Shown here: one piece after another, positions 1 through 7,487 of the stretch
Position numbering within the stretch: position 1 is the first letter of the stretch
Layout: each line of letters starts with the position of its first letter
NCBI GenBank assembly: GCA_045633005.1
Contig: JAZQXT010000057.1
Span: forward strand, 1-56,319
DNA: 56,319 nt
Direction of reading: 5' to 3'
DNA from: CAG-390 sp045633005
GTDB lineage: Bacteria > Bacillota > Clostridia > Oscillospirales > CAG-272
Position numbers and translations under genes: made by a program
Notes under the pieces: generated by a model
The model's database searches: none
What the model saw: the letters and a program-made list of their open reading frames with translations, nothing else
Told to the model about the DNA's origin: nothing

Positions 1-1
1 G

Positions 2-478
2 AACGGCTACGATACCGAATTTCTCTCAAAGACCGTCGGCGAGCGCGGCAAGGTCTACGCCTTTGACGTTCAAGCGCAGGCGGTGGAGTCCACGCGCGCA
101 CGTCTTCGTGAGGTCGGCTGTCCCGACAACTACACGCTGATCCTCGACTCCCACCACAACGCCGCCAAATACATTACCGAGCCGATAAAGGCGGGAATGT
201 TCAACCTCGGTTGGCTACCGGGCGGCGACAAGAGCATCACCACGATGCGCGAGACCACGATGCCCGCAATAGAGGCGGCAATATCGCTTCTCGGTGATGA
301 CGCGGTGCTGACCGTCGCGGTCTATCCGGGTCACCCCGAAGGTGATGCCGAGGGCAAGATGATAGAGGAATATTTTTCCTCGCTGTCGCGCTTTAAGCTC
401 TGCATTACCAAAATAAAAATAGTAAATTCGCCCACGTCTCCGTATTTTTTCCTTATCGAGACGAAGGCGAAAAAATAA
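2..478 (+). CDS. mnmM: tRNA U34 methyltransferase MnmM (YtqB), 5' truncated
   Basis: The gene runs in from the left edge; the reading frame is open from base 2 (N-G-Y-D-T-E-F-L) and ends with TAA at 476-478. It is a Rossmann-fold SAM-dependent methyltransferase of the YtqB family, which in Bacillus adds the last methyl group of mnm5U at the wobble position of tRNA. Visible family signatures are the start of the SAM-binding region (NGYDTEFL, then VYAFDVQ), the segment MFNLGWLPGGDKSITT, and VYPGHPEG. Only the N-terminal 20-30 residues should be missing. The functional partner YtqA is encoded about 48 kb downstream instead of beside it. The family call is strong; the substrate is taken from characterised homologues. 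Confidence 0.88.
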   Translation, partial: NGYDTEFLSKTVGERGKVYAFDVQAQAVESTRARLREVGCPDNYTLILDSHHNAAKYITEPIKAGMFNLGWLPGGDKSITTMRETTMPAIEAAISLLGDDAVLTVAVYPGHPEGDAEGKMIEEYFSSLSRFKLCITKIKIVNSPTSPYFFLIETKAKK

Positions 479-518
479 GTCAAGTATAATATAAATATTA
501 AGGAAAGGAGGCGCAAAA

Positions 519-2261
519 ATGACGGGAAAGGACAGGATGGTCGCCGACCTCAAGGCACAGCACGAGGCAAACCGCAAGGAATACGAGGATAAGCAGAGAA
601 AGGCGAGGATAGAGGCAAAGGAGCCGATAGTTGACCCTGCGCTTTTTACGCATCTTGAAAACAACCGCCGTGCCGCGCCCCCGCAACAACAGTCGGAGCA
701 ACCGCCAAGACCGCAAACGCAGGCGCAAGGTGCGCCGAGCAAAGCTCCAAGCGCCGCACAGCGCCCCGCGCCGAAGGCGCAAAGCGCACGCAAGGCACCT
801 AAAAAAGCTCCGCGCCGCGATAGTGCGGCGATAAATCCCGAGGCGGCTCGCGCCGCCGCCGCACGCCGCGCCGCCGAGGAGGAAAGGCGTAAGCGCGAGG
901 ATGCCGAAAAAGCAAAGAAAAAGGAAGAAAAAAAGAATACCGTGCTTGCTATAAGGCACGCGGTAATGGGATATTTCGGCGTATTTATATGTATTCTGCT
1001 CATCATCTGCGGTATTGCCGCCAGCGTTTTTCTCTTTGGGCTGACCTCGCACGACGAGGCGGAGCCGTTGCCCGACAAGCTCGTTTGCTATATGGGCAAG
1101 GATAAGACCACCGTGCCGTATTCGTCGGTATATATAAACGGAAAATACTTCGTTAATATGAGCGATATCGCCGCTCGCGTAGGATTTACTGCAAGCGGCG
1201 ACAGCGCGACTATGATATTCTCCGCGCCCCCGAATGAAAAGGCGATATTCACCGTCGGCGCGGGCTACGCCCTCGTAAACGGCGCAAGCGTCAATATGGG
1301 CGCACCGTGCTTTTTGCGCGACGGCTCGCTGTGGGTGAGCGCCGATTTTGCAGACAGGTACGTCAGCGGTGTCAGCGTTACCGTTTCGGAGGATAAAAAG
1401 ACGTTGACGGTGGAGATCGGCGAGGAATGCTCGTTCCTTCTTAAAAACGAATCTCCGCTTGACACGCCCACCGTGGACAAGCTTCCGCCCTCGGTGGTGA
1501 TATTACCGAGCGATACTCCGAGATACGAGTTTACCAAGGACCTTACTTCATATTATAAGTATATGGACCCCGCCGACCGCGACGCGTTTTTGCTACTTAT
1601 CAACCCGTCGCATCCCTTTGATGCGACGTACGAGCCGCCCGAGCTTACGAACGTTCTGAACGTCAAAAAGGGCAAGAATTACACGATGTCGCTTTACGCG
1701 GAAAAAGCGCTTGAGGCGCTTTTCATAGAGATGTACGCCGCGGGCTACACCGACGTGGTTGTAACTATGGCGTATCGCTCGTATGAGGCGCAGGAAAAGC
1801 AATTCAACACCTACGTTTACAACGAAAGATATTATTACCGCACGCATTTTGAAACGACGGGCAAATGGTTCAGCGACGATGCGTACGAAGTCCTTGGCGA
1901 GAGCTATATCAAGGAAAAATATATCTCAAAGGGAAAGACCACGTTGACGAAGGATGACGCCGAGCGCGTCGTCAGGTCGTATTCCGCCGCCCCTGGCACG
2001 GGAGACCACCAGACGGGCTTTTCCTGCGATATGCACAATCTCTCCTCGACCTCGGTGAAGTTTGCGCAGGAGGAGGCGTACGCGTGGCTTCTTGAAAACG
2101 CGCACAAATTCGGCTTTATCCAGCGTTATCCCAAGGATAAGGAAAAGATAACGGGAATGGGCTTTGAGCCTTACCATTGGCGCTTCGTGGGGCAGTATCA
2201 CGCGGCGGTTATGCACGAAAACGGACTCTGCCTTGAGGAATACGTGGCGCTAATGGAGTGA
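519..2261 (+). CDS. Membrane-anchored D-alanyl-D-alanine carboxypeptidase, VanY/M15B family
   Basis: A 580-residue wall peptidase expected to trim D-Ala from peptidoglycan peptides outside the membrane. Residues 1-145 form a cytoplasmic Ala/Pro/Gln/Lys-rich tail, one membrane segment lies at about 152-175, residues about 190-305 resemble a copper-amine-oxidase-N-like domain (YINGKYFVNMSDIAARVGF), and the M15B catalytic domain is at the C-terminus. Likely zinc ligands are His497 and Asp504 in HQTGFSCDMH and His553 in EPYHW, with Glu550 catalytic. A strong Shine-Dalgarno (AAGGAAAGGAGG) precedes ATG 519. The stop codon TGA at 2259-2261 sits inside the first hairpin of the downstream array. The long basic N-terminal tail is unusual for the family. 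Confidence 0.9.
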   Translation: MTGKDRMVADLKAQHEANRKEYEDKQRKARIEAKEPIVDPALFTHLENNRRAAPPQQQSEQPPRPQTQAQGAPSKAPSAAQRPAPKAQSARKAPKKAPRRDSAAINPEAARAAAARRAAEEERRKREDAEKAKKKEEKKNTVLAIRHAVMGYFGVFICILLIICGIAASVFLFGLTSHDEAEPLPDKLVCYMGKDKTTVPYSSVYINGKYFVNMSDIAARVGFTASGDSATMIFSAPPNEKAIFTVGAGYALVNGASVNMGAPCFLRDGSLWVSADFADRYVSGVSVTVSEDKKTLTVEIGEECSFLLKNESPLDTPTVDKLPPSVVILPSDTPRYEFTKDLTSYYKYMDPADRDAFLLLINPSHPFDATYEPPELTNVLNVKKGKNYTMSLYAEKALEALFIEMYAAGYTDVVVTMAYRSYEAQEKQFNTYVYNERYYYRTHFETTGKWFSDDAYEVLGESYIKEKYISKGKTTLTKDDAERVVRSYSAAPGTGDHQTGFSCDMHNLSSTSVKFAQEEAYAWLLENAHKFGFIQRYPKDKEKITGMGFEPYHWRFVGQYHAAVMHENGLCLEEYVALME

Positions 2262-2587
2262 AAACACCGTTGGTGTTTTCACAGTGAAATCCGTTCCGTC
2301 GGAACGGGTGAAATCCACCTTCGGTGGATGAAATATTTTGCTCCGCAAAATGTGAAATATTTGCCCTTTGGGCAAATATTAAGGAAAAAAGCGTAAGAAA
2401 CGCACGCGTTTCTTACGCTTTTAATTTTATTGAAAGCTTTTTGCTTTGCAAAAAGCTTCCTTAACATTTTGCGAAGCAAAATATTTCATATTTGCCGCAA
2501 GGCAAATATTTCATCCGACAAAGTCGGATTTCACCCATTCCGCAAGGAATGGATTTCATTGTGAAAAACGCCGCAGGCGTATTTCAC
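2258..2587. repeat. Mosaic hairpin array 1 with central terminator-like core
   Basis: About twelve short perfect or near-perfect hairpins with different stems, separated by a near-constant 6-7 base linker. Left of the core the linker reads TGAAAT, right of it ATTTCAT/ATTTCAC, so the two halves are inverted. Stems include GTGAAAACACC (2258-2282), CCGTTCC (2291-2307), TCCACC (2314-2328), ATTTTGC (2335-2351), ATATTTGCCC (2357-2379), then after the core AAGCTTTTTGC (2434-2458), ATTTTGC (2466-2482), ATATTTGCC (2488-2509), TCCGAC (2514-2528), CCATTCC (about 2534-2551) and GTGAAAAACGCC (2561-2587). The core is a 17-bp-stem hairpin at 2387-2422 flanked by TTAAGGAAAAAA on the left and TTCCTTAA on the right. 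It fills the gap between the VanY-like gene and the toxin gene. Related arrays lie at 25001 and 55926. Confidence 0.85.
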
Positions 2588-2701
2588 ATATACTGCTGTT
2601 GTAGGTTAAAAATTCCTTACCGCAAAATTCCGTGCGTCTGTTTAAGACGGGCGGCGGGCGGTAAAAATATGAACGTAAGCAAAACCCGCAAGGAGCAGAA
2701 A

Positions 2702-3118
2702 ATGAATATGCAAAGCATAAAAAGAGGAGATATATTTTACGCCGACCTCTCGCCCGTGGTCGGCTCGGAGCAGGGGGGACTGCGCCCCGTGCTGATAATA
2801 CAAAACGACGTTGGCAACAAATACAGCCCCACCGTCATTGCCGCCGCGATTACATCAAGAATGGGGAAAACGCGCCTGCCCACACATATCGACATATACG
2901 CCGAAAGGGCAGGGCTTGCGCGCGACTCGGTGATACTGCTGGAGCAGATAAGAACGCTTGACAAGCGCCGCCTCAAGGAGAAGATGGGGCATCTCGACGA
3001 GGGGCTGATGAACGAGGTGAACGCCGCCATCGCGGTGAGCTTCGGGCTCGGAGTTGCCGCGGCACAGACCTCTTTGCCCGCCGCAAGCGCCGCTACGGAC
3101 GGCTCGGCGATAGGATAA
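2702..3118 (+). CDS. ndoA: MazF/PemK-family endoribonuclease toxin (EndoA-like)
   Basis: A 138-residue sequence-specific mRNA interferase. The opening KRGDIFYADLSPVVGSEQGG and the following RPVLIIQND match the Bacillus EndoA type almost residue for residue, as does LLEQIRTLDKRRLKEK. I chose ATG 2702 because AAGGAG lies eight bases upstream and the product then begins right at the conserved domain; the frame is open back to 2492 but that part is translated hairpin array. The C-terminus carries an Ala/Ser-rich extension of about 25 residues. No antitoxin gene lies upstream or downstream, whereas in Bacillus the antitoxin EndoAI is directly upstream. An antitoxin encoded elsewhere is likely. Confidence 0.88.
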   Translation: MNMQSIKRGDIFYADLSPVVGSEQGGLRPVLIIQNDVGNKYSPTVIAAAITSRMGKTRLPTHIDIYAERAGLARDSVILLEQIRTLDKRRLKEKMGHLDEGLMNEVNAAIAVSFGLGVAAAQTSLPAASAATDGSAIG

Positions 3119-3183
3119 ATGAAGAAAAATGCGTTTTTTTTCAAAAAAAGTGCAAAAAAGTTTGCTTTTGTGCTATATTTCAC

Positions 3184-3212
3184 TTGATTTTTCTCGCAAA
3201 AAAGTGTAAAAT
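3184..3212 (+). promoter_or_regulatory. Probable sigma-A promoter of fba
   Basis: TTGATT at 3184-3189 and TAAAAT at 3207-3212 with 17-base spacing and a TG just before the -10, 39 bases upstream of the aldolase start. Confidence 0.6.
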
Positions 3213-3250
3213 ATACTTTGGTAAAAAAATATACACAAGGAGAAATTAAA

Positions 3251-4210
3251 ATGGCACTTGTTACAACCAAGGAAATGTTTAAGAAGGCATACGCCGGCGG
3301 CTACGCTATCGGTGCTTTCAACATAAACAATATGGAGATCGTTCAGGCGATCACCGAGGCGGCTGCGGCTGAAAAGTCCCCCGTCATCCTTCAGGTATCT
3401 GCAGGCGCGCGCAAGTATGCAAAGCACGAGTATCTTATGGCTCTTGCAAAGGCTGCTATCGCTGACAGCGGCGTTGACCTCGCACTTCACCTTGACCACG
3501 GCGCAGATTTCGAGATCTGCAAGTCCTGCATCGACGGCGGCTTCACCTCCGTTATGATCGACGGTTCTCACCACTCCTTCGAGGACAATATCGCTCTCAC
3601 CCGCAAGGTCGTTGAGTACGCTCACGCACGCGGCGTAGTAGTTGAGGGTGAGCTTGGCGTTCTCGCAGGCGTTGAGGACGACGTTGTTGCAGAGCATTCC
3701 TCTTACACCCGTCCCGAGGAGGTTGAGGAGTTCGTAAACCGCACGGGCGTTGACTCCCTCGCTATCTCTATCGGTACTTCTCACGGCGCGTACAAGTTCA
3801 CTCCCGCGCAGTGCACCAGAAACGAGGAGGGCATCCTCGTTCCCCCGCCTCTCCGTTTCGACATCCTTGCCGAGATCGAGAAGAGACTTCCCGAATTCCC
3901 CATCGTTCTTCACGGCGCATCCTCCGTTCCTCAGGAGTACGTTAAGGAGATCAACGCTCTCGGCGGCAAGCTCCCCGATGCAGTTGGTATCCCCGTGGAG
4001 CAGCTCCGCAAGGCAGCAGGCATGGCAGTATGTAAGATCAACATCGACTCCGACATCCGCCTTGCTATGACCGCAGGCATCCGCCGCGTTATGACCGAGC
4101 AGCCCGAAGTATTCGACCCCAGAACCTACCTGACCGTAGCTCGCGCAGAGGTCAAGAAGATGGTTCAGCACAAGATCGCAAACGTTCTCGGCTCTTCCGG
4201 TTCTCTCTGA
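3251..4210 (+). CDS. fba: Class II fructose-1,6-bisphosphate aldolase
   Basis: A 319-residue zinc-dependent aldolase that splits fructose-1,6-bisphosphate into glyceraldehyde-3-phosphate and dihydroxyacetone phosphate in glycolysis. Family marks: GAFNINNMEI near the N-terminus, the metal ligand region LHLDHGAD (His83), SHHSFEDN, SIGTSHGAYKF, VLHGASSVP and KINIDSDIR. ATG 3251 follows AAGGAG at a good distance; an upstream in-frame start at 3218 would add eleven non-conserved residues. Codon use is strongly biased (TTC, AAC, GAG, AAG), consistent with high expression. It is monocistronic: own promoter and a strong terminator. Confidence 0.97.
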   Translation: MALVTTKEMFKKAYAGGYAIGAFNINNMEIVQAITEAAAAEKSPVILQVSAGARKYAKHEYLMALAKAAIADSGVDLALHLDHGADFEICKSCIDGGFTSVMIDGSHHSFEDNIALTRKVVEYAHARGVVVEGELGVLAGVEDDVVAEHSSYTRPEEVEEFVNRTGVDSLAISIGTSHGAYKFTPAQCTRNEEGILVPPPLRFDILAEIEKRLPEFPIVLHGASSVPQEYVKEINALGGKLPDAVGIPVEQLRKAAGMAVCKINIDSDIRLAMTAGIRRVMTEQPEVFDPRTYLTVARAEVKKMVQHKIANVLGSSGSL

Positions 4211-4229
4211 TATTATTAATTACAATAAA

Positions 4230-4267
4230 CGGACTTGGTTGTTTGTGCGACCAAGTCCGCTTTTTTT
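4230..4267 (+). terminator. Intrinsic terminator after fba
   Basis: Ten-base-pair stem CGGACTTGGT / ACCAAGTCCG at 4230-4259, followed by CTTTTTTT. Confidence 0.9.
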
Positions 4268-4292
4268 GTGCAACTTGCCAAAATAAAAAGTG

Positions 4293-4321
4293 TTGACATA
4301 ATTATTTATGGATGGTAAAAT
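4293..4321 (+). promoter_or_regulatory. Sigma-A promoter of surface protein gene
   Basis: TTGACA (4293-4298), 17 bases, TAAAAT (4316-4321), about 50 bases before the ATG at 4373. Confidence 0.85.
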
Positions 4322-4372
4322 ATAGTTAGGCAAGTGCCCACAAATCACAAAATCCAGAAAGGAACGGAACTT

Positions 4373-5779
4373 ATGAAGAAAATTATTTCCGTGATCATCA
4401 CGATCACCATGCTTGCAGCTCTTCTCGCAGCTACCGCTATCGGCGCATCCGCTGATGCTCCCGTAGAGTGTAAGGACTGGGAAGAATTCGCACAGAAGGC
4501 TAACGAAAACTACGGCGAGGGTAACTTCAAGCTTATGAGCGACTCCGTATGCGAGACCTCCGTTGAGGGCTTCTTCGGCACCTTTGACGGTAACGGCCAC
4601 ACCATTACCGTTAAGAACACCATGTTTATGGACGTAGGAGGCGGCGCTATCATCGCCAACTTCACCACCGTAAACACCGAGGCTATCGGCGTATGCCCCA
4701 TCATTCTCGCTATCAACGGAAGCTTTGAGGATGCTCCCGTACTTCTTGAGAACATCACCAACAACGTAAACGTTGACGCTTCGGGCAACACCAACCGCGT
4801 TGCAGGTATCGTCGGTTCTACCGATAACGAGAACCACATCACCTTCAAGAACTGCGTAAACAACGGTAACATCATCTCCAATGAGCAGGCAGGCGGTATC
4901 ATCGGTAACGCTGACCTTGCTTCGGGTTACCTCTACGCATCCTTTATCGACTGCGTAAACAACGGTGACATCACCACCACCATCCACTATGCCGCAGGTA
5001 TCGTTGGTAACGTTAACCAGCACTGCGATTTCCTTATGGTTCGTTGCATCAACACGGGTGACATTACCGCTCGTGAGGTTGCAGGCGGTCTTATCTCCCG
5101 TATTCTCGGCGGTAAGGCAAACGTTATTATGTACAAGTGCGCAAACACGGGTAACATCAGCACCACCGAAAGAGCGGCTGAAAAGTACGGCGTTGCGGGT
5201 CTTGTTTCCCGTACCACCGGTACCAGCACCACCAGCATCTACGACAGCTTTGTAAGCGGCACATACGCTCCCGCAAAGACCGTTGACGAGACCACGGGCG
5301 AGGTTCTTGCTACCGCAGGCGCAGACCCCATCTGCCAGTACGCATCCACGGGACTTTTCACCCTTGAGAACGTAAAGATCCTCCACAACCCCGTAATAGC
5401 AGGCTCTACCGCTTACACCGCTTCCGAGACCGCTACGGGCTTTGAGTACACCGATCAGGTTGCTATCGACGCAGGCGTTGCGGCTATCATGGCTGATTTC
5501 GGCAAGCCCTACGACGTTCCCGGCACCACCGCTCCCGAGAGCGAGGATACCACCGAGGACGCAGGTGACGAGACCACCGCAGGTAGCGACGAGACTACCG
5601 CAGGTGGCGACGAGACCACTGCTAAGGCTGACACCACCCCTGCTACCGCTCCCGCAACCACTCCCGCTCCCACGGTTACCACCGCGGCAGAGTCGAGCGG
5701 ATGCGGCTCCAGCATCTCCCTTGCAATCGTTGCTGTAGCAGCCGTTGGCGCTGTAGCGATCGCTCGCAAGAAGGACTAA
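4373..5779 (+). CDS. Secreted GLUG-like repeat surface protein
   Basis: A 468-residue exported protein of unknown role. Residues 1-23 are a clear signal peptide (MKKIISVIITITMLAALLAA..., cleavage near GASA). The middle has repeating units of the form CVNNGNI...AGGIIGN, resembling GLUG motifs that build a beta-helix. A Thr/Glu/Asp/Ala-rich linker (GDETTAG repeats, then TPATAPATTPAP) leads to a C-terminal SSGCGSSIS, one membrane span and the basic tail ARKKD. This tripartite end looks like a wall or membrane anchoring signal, although no LPXTG is present. ATG 4373 follows AGAAAGGAACGGA. Codon bias like that of fba suggests high expression; it is a single-gene unit between its own promoter and terminator. 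Confidence 0.8.
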   Translation: MKKIISVIITITMLAALLAATAIGASADAPVECKDWEEFAQKANENYGEGNFKLMSDSVCETSVEGFFGTFDGNGHTITVKNTMFMDVGGGAIIANFTTVNTEAIGVCPIILAINGSFEDAPVLLENITNNVNVDASGNTNRVAGIVGSTDNENHITFKNCVNNGNIISNEQAGGIIGNADLASGYLYASFIDCVNNGDITTTIHYAAGIVGNVNQHCDFLMVRCINTGDITAREVAGGLISRILGGKANVIMYKCANTGNISTTERAAEKYGVAGLVSRTTGTSTTSIYDSFVSGTYAPAKTVDETTGEVLATAGADPICQYASTGLFTLENVKILHNPVIAGSTAYTASETATGFEYTDQVAIDAGVAAIMADFGKPYDVPGTTAPESEDTTEDAGDETTAGSDETTAGGDETTAKADTTPATAPATTPAPTVTTAAESSGCGSSISLAIVAVAAVGAVAIARKKD

Positions 5780-5790
5780 TTGCTACTTAA

Positions 5791-5825
5791 AAATACGGGT
5801 GCGCCGAGCGCACCCGTATTTTTTT
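5791..5825 (+). terminator. Intrinsic terminator
   Basis: Stem AATACGGGTGCG / CGCACCCGTATT with a short loop, then a T7 tract. Confidence 0.9.
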
Positions 5826-5835
5826 GAAAAAAGTA

Positions 5836-5864
5836 TTGACTTATTCGATATATTCTGCTATAAT
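5836..5864 (+). promoter_or_regulatory. Sigma-A promoter of the corC leader
   Basis: TTGACT (5836-5841), 17 bases, TATAAT (5859-5864). It leaves an untranslated leader of about 210 bases before the transporter start. Confidence 0.85.
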
Positions 5865-5921
5865 GTATAGTAATTACCGATAAAACGGTAAAATTTAAGC
5901 AAACGGAGAAAAGATAAGACT

Positions 5922-5984
5922 ATGGACGGCGACAGTTGTTGTAACGACAGTTGCAATTACATAATCGACAATTTTCATATGTGA
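5922..5984 (+). CDS. Candidate 20-residue leader peptide (MDGDSCCNDSC...)
   Basis: A short reading frame in the long leader of the CorC-type gene: MDGDSCCNDSCNYIIDNFHM followed by TGA. It starts 16-20 bases after a purine-rich stretch (ACGGAGAAAAGATAAGA) that could act as ribosome binding site. It is rich in Cys (3), Asp (4) and Asn (3). Its stop codon lies one or two bases before the 5' arm of an intrinsic terminator, the geometry of ribosome-mediated attenuation. I do not recognise this peptide from a known family; translation is inferred from position only. Confidence 0.5.
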   Translation: MDGDSCCNDSCNYIIDNFHM

Positions 5985-5985
5985 G

Positions 5986-6023
5986 GCATATCTGAACGCG
6001 TGGCGTTGCAGGTATGCTTTTTT
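5986..6023 (+). terminator. Putative attenuator terminator in the corC leader
   Basis: Arms GCATATCTGAACG and CGTTGCAGGTATGC (one G-U pair, one bulge) around a five-base loop, followed by T6. It lies between the leader peptide stop and the transporter, so it must be read through for expression. Confidence 0.7.
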
Positions 6024-6083
6024 GCGCTTAAATTACAAAATAAGCGGACTTCCGCTATAAATTAAGGAGATAAAAAACCTATT

Positions 6084-7373
6084 ATGGACCATTTACCCTC
6101 GTTGTTGATCATGTTCTTCTGCCTTATCATGTCGGCGTATTTTTCCGCGACGGAAACGGCAATGTCCACCTTCAACAAGACCAGAATGAAGACCTTGGCA
6201 GAGAAGGGCAATAAGCGCGCGGCGCTTGCTATGCATCTGTCGGAGAACTACGACAATCTTCTTTCCACCATCCTCATCGGAAACAATCTGGTAAATATCC
6301 TTCTTACCGCAGTATGTACGGCGTTCTTTATTGATATTGCGCAGAGCACCGACCTCGGAACTACGCTTTCCACGGTCGTTACGACCGTTGCGGTCCTCAT
6401 CTTTGGCGAAATTACGCCTAAAAGCGTGGCAAAGGACCGCCCCGAAAAATTCGCTATGTTTTCAGCCCCTATTATCAATGCGCTGATATTCCTGCTTACA
6501 CCCTTTAACTTCCTCTTTTCTCTGTGGCGCAAGCTCGTTTTGAAGATATTCAAGGCGGAGGAGGAGTCCAAGATGTCGCAGGAGGAGCTTCTTATGCTCG
6601 TTGAGGAGATACAGCAGGAGGGAAGCATCGACGAGGAGGAAAGCACTCTGCTCCAGAACGCCATCGAGTTTACCGAGCGTAAGGCGGAGGATATCCTTAC
6701 CCACCGCGTGGATATCGAGGGTGTAAGCCGTGAGGCAACGAAGGAAAAGATAGCATCCGTCTTTCAGGCGACCAGATTTTCGCGCCTTGTCGTATACGAC
6801 GAGTCAATTGATAATATCACGGGCGTAATACATCAGAAGGATTTTTACACCGCGAGCGGAATATACGAGGGCGACCTTAACGATATAATCACTCCTCCCG
6901 TGTTCACGCAAAAGAACGAGAAGATAGATAACCTTTTAAGGCTTTTGCAGAAGAACAAATCCCACATCGCCGTAGTGCTTGACGAGTACGGCGGAACGTT
7001 CGGTATCGTTACGATGGAGGATATTCTTGAGGAGCTTGTCGGCGACATTTGGGATGAGCACGACGAGGTCGAAAACGAGCTTGAAAAGCTTGAGGACAAT
7101 AATTATCGCATAGATTGCACGATGAACCTTGACGATTTCTGCGAGAATTTCGAGATAAGCGTCGAGAGTGATAATATCTCCGTCGGCGGCTGGGTGATGG
7201 AGGCGCTCGGAAAGATACCCGAGGTCGGAGACACCTTCAGCTTCGAGGAGCTTGACATCACCGTTACCGAGACCGAGTTCCAGAGAGTTCTTTTCATAAA
7301 CGTTACCTGTAACAAAACGTTGAAGGCTGATATGGAGCTTGAGGAAGAAGCATCAGAGGCAGAAACTGTATAA
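6084..7373 (+). CDS. CNNM/CorC (HlyC-type) membrane transporter with CBS pair
   Basis: A 429-residue membrane protein of the hemolysin-C/CorC group, linked in other bacteria to Mg2+ (or Co2+) export and tolerance. Order: CNNM/DUF21 membrane domain (residues 1-about 180; SAYFSATETAMSTFNKTR, GNNLVNILLTA, FGEITPKSVAKDRPE), paired CBS domains (about 200-330; VFQATRFSRLVVYDES, HIAVVLDEYGGTFGIV, then MEDILEELVGDIWDEHD), and the C-terminal CorC_HlyC domain (about 345-420; GGWVMEALGKIPEVGD). The Shine-Dalgarno AAGGAGA is 14 bases upstream, somewhat far. Control probably occurs through the upstream leader peptide and terminator. Confidence 0.92.
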   Translation: MDHLPSLLIMFFCLIMSAYFSATETAMSTFNKTRMKTLAEKGNKRAALAMHLSENYDNLLSTILIGNNLVNILLTAVCTAFFIDIAQSTDLGTTLSTVVTTVAVLIFGEITPKSVAKDRPEKFAMFSAPIINALIFLLTPFNFLFSLWRKLVLKIFKAEEESKMSQEELLMLVEEIQQEGSIDEEESTLLQNAIEFTERKAEDILTHRVDIEGVSREATKEKIASVFQATRFSRLVVYDESIDNITGVIHQKDFYTASGIYEGDLNDIITPPVFTQKNEKIDNLLRLLQKNKSHIAVVLDEYGGTFGIVTMEDILEELVGDIWDEHDEVENELEKLEDNNYRIDCTMNLDDFCENFEISVESDNISVGGWVMEALGKIPEVGDTFSFEELDITVTETEFQRVLFINVTCNKTLKADMELEEEASEAETV

Positions 7374-7383
7374 ATTACCAAAT

Positions 7384-7412
7384 AAAAAGCGGCGCGCGAG
7401 CGCCGCTTTTTA
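7384..7412 (+). terminator. Intrinsic terminator after the CorC-type gene
   Basis: Stem AAAAAGCGGCG / CGCCGCTTTTT with a six-base loop. Confidence 0.9.
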
Positions 7413-7422
7413 TTATATAATA

Positions 7423-7451
7423 TTGACAAAAAAGGATTAAAATGATATAAT
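7423..7451 (+). promoter_or_regulatory. Sigma-A promoter of the LRR-SPFH-ATPase operon
   Basis: TTGACA (7423-7428), 17 bases, TATAAT (7446-7451). No other terminator is seen until 15434, so one transcript could cover six genes. Confidence 0.88.
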
Positions 7452-7487
7452 ATTCTAAATAAATATGTCCAAATAAGGCTGTTAATA

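Noticed and set aside
2258..2587. CRISPR array
   Set aside because: The constant element is only 6-7 bases and the variable parts are palindromic with their own loops; no cas genes are present.
2492..2701. N-terminal extension of the EndoA-like toxin
   Set aside because: This part of the frame is translated hairpin array; the conserved domain and a ribosome site both point to ATG 2702.
5865..6083. M-box or yybP-ykoY riboswitch before the CorC-type gene
   Set aside because: I could not find the conserved core motifs of either class; the terminator plus small frame fits attenuation better.
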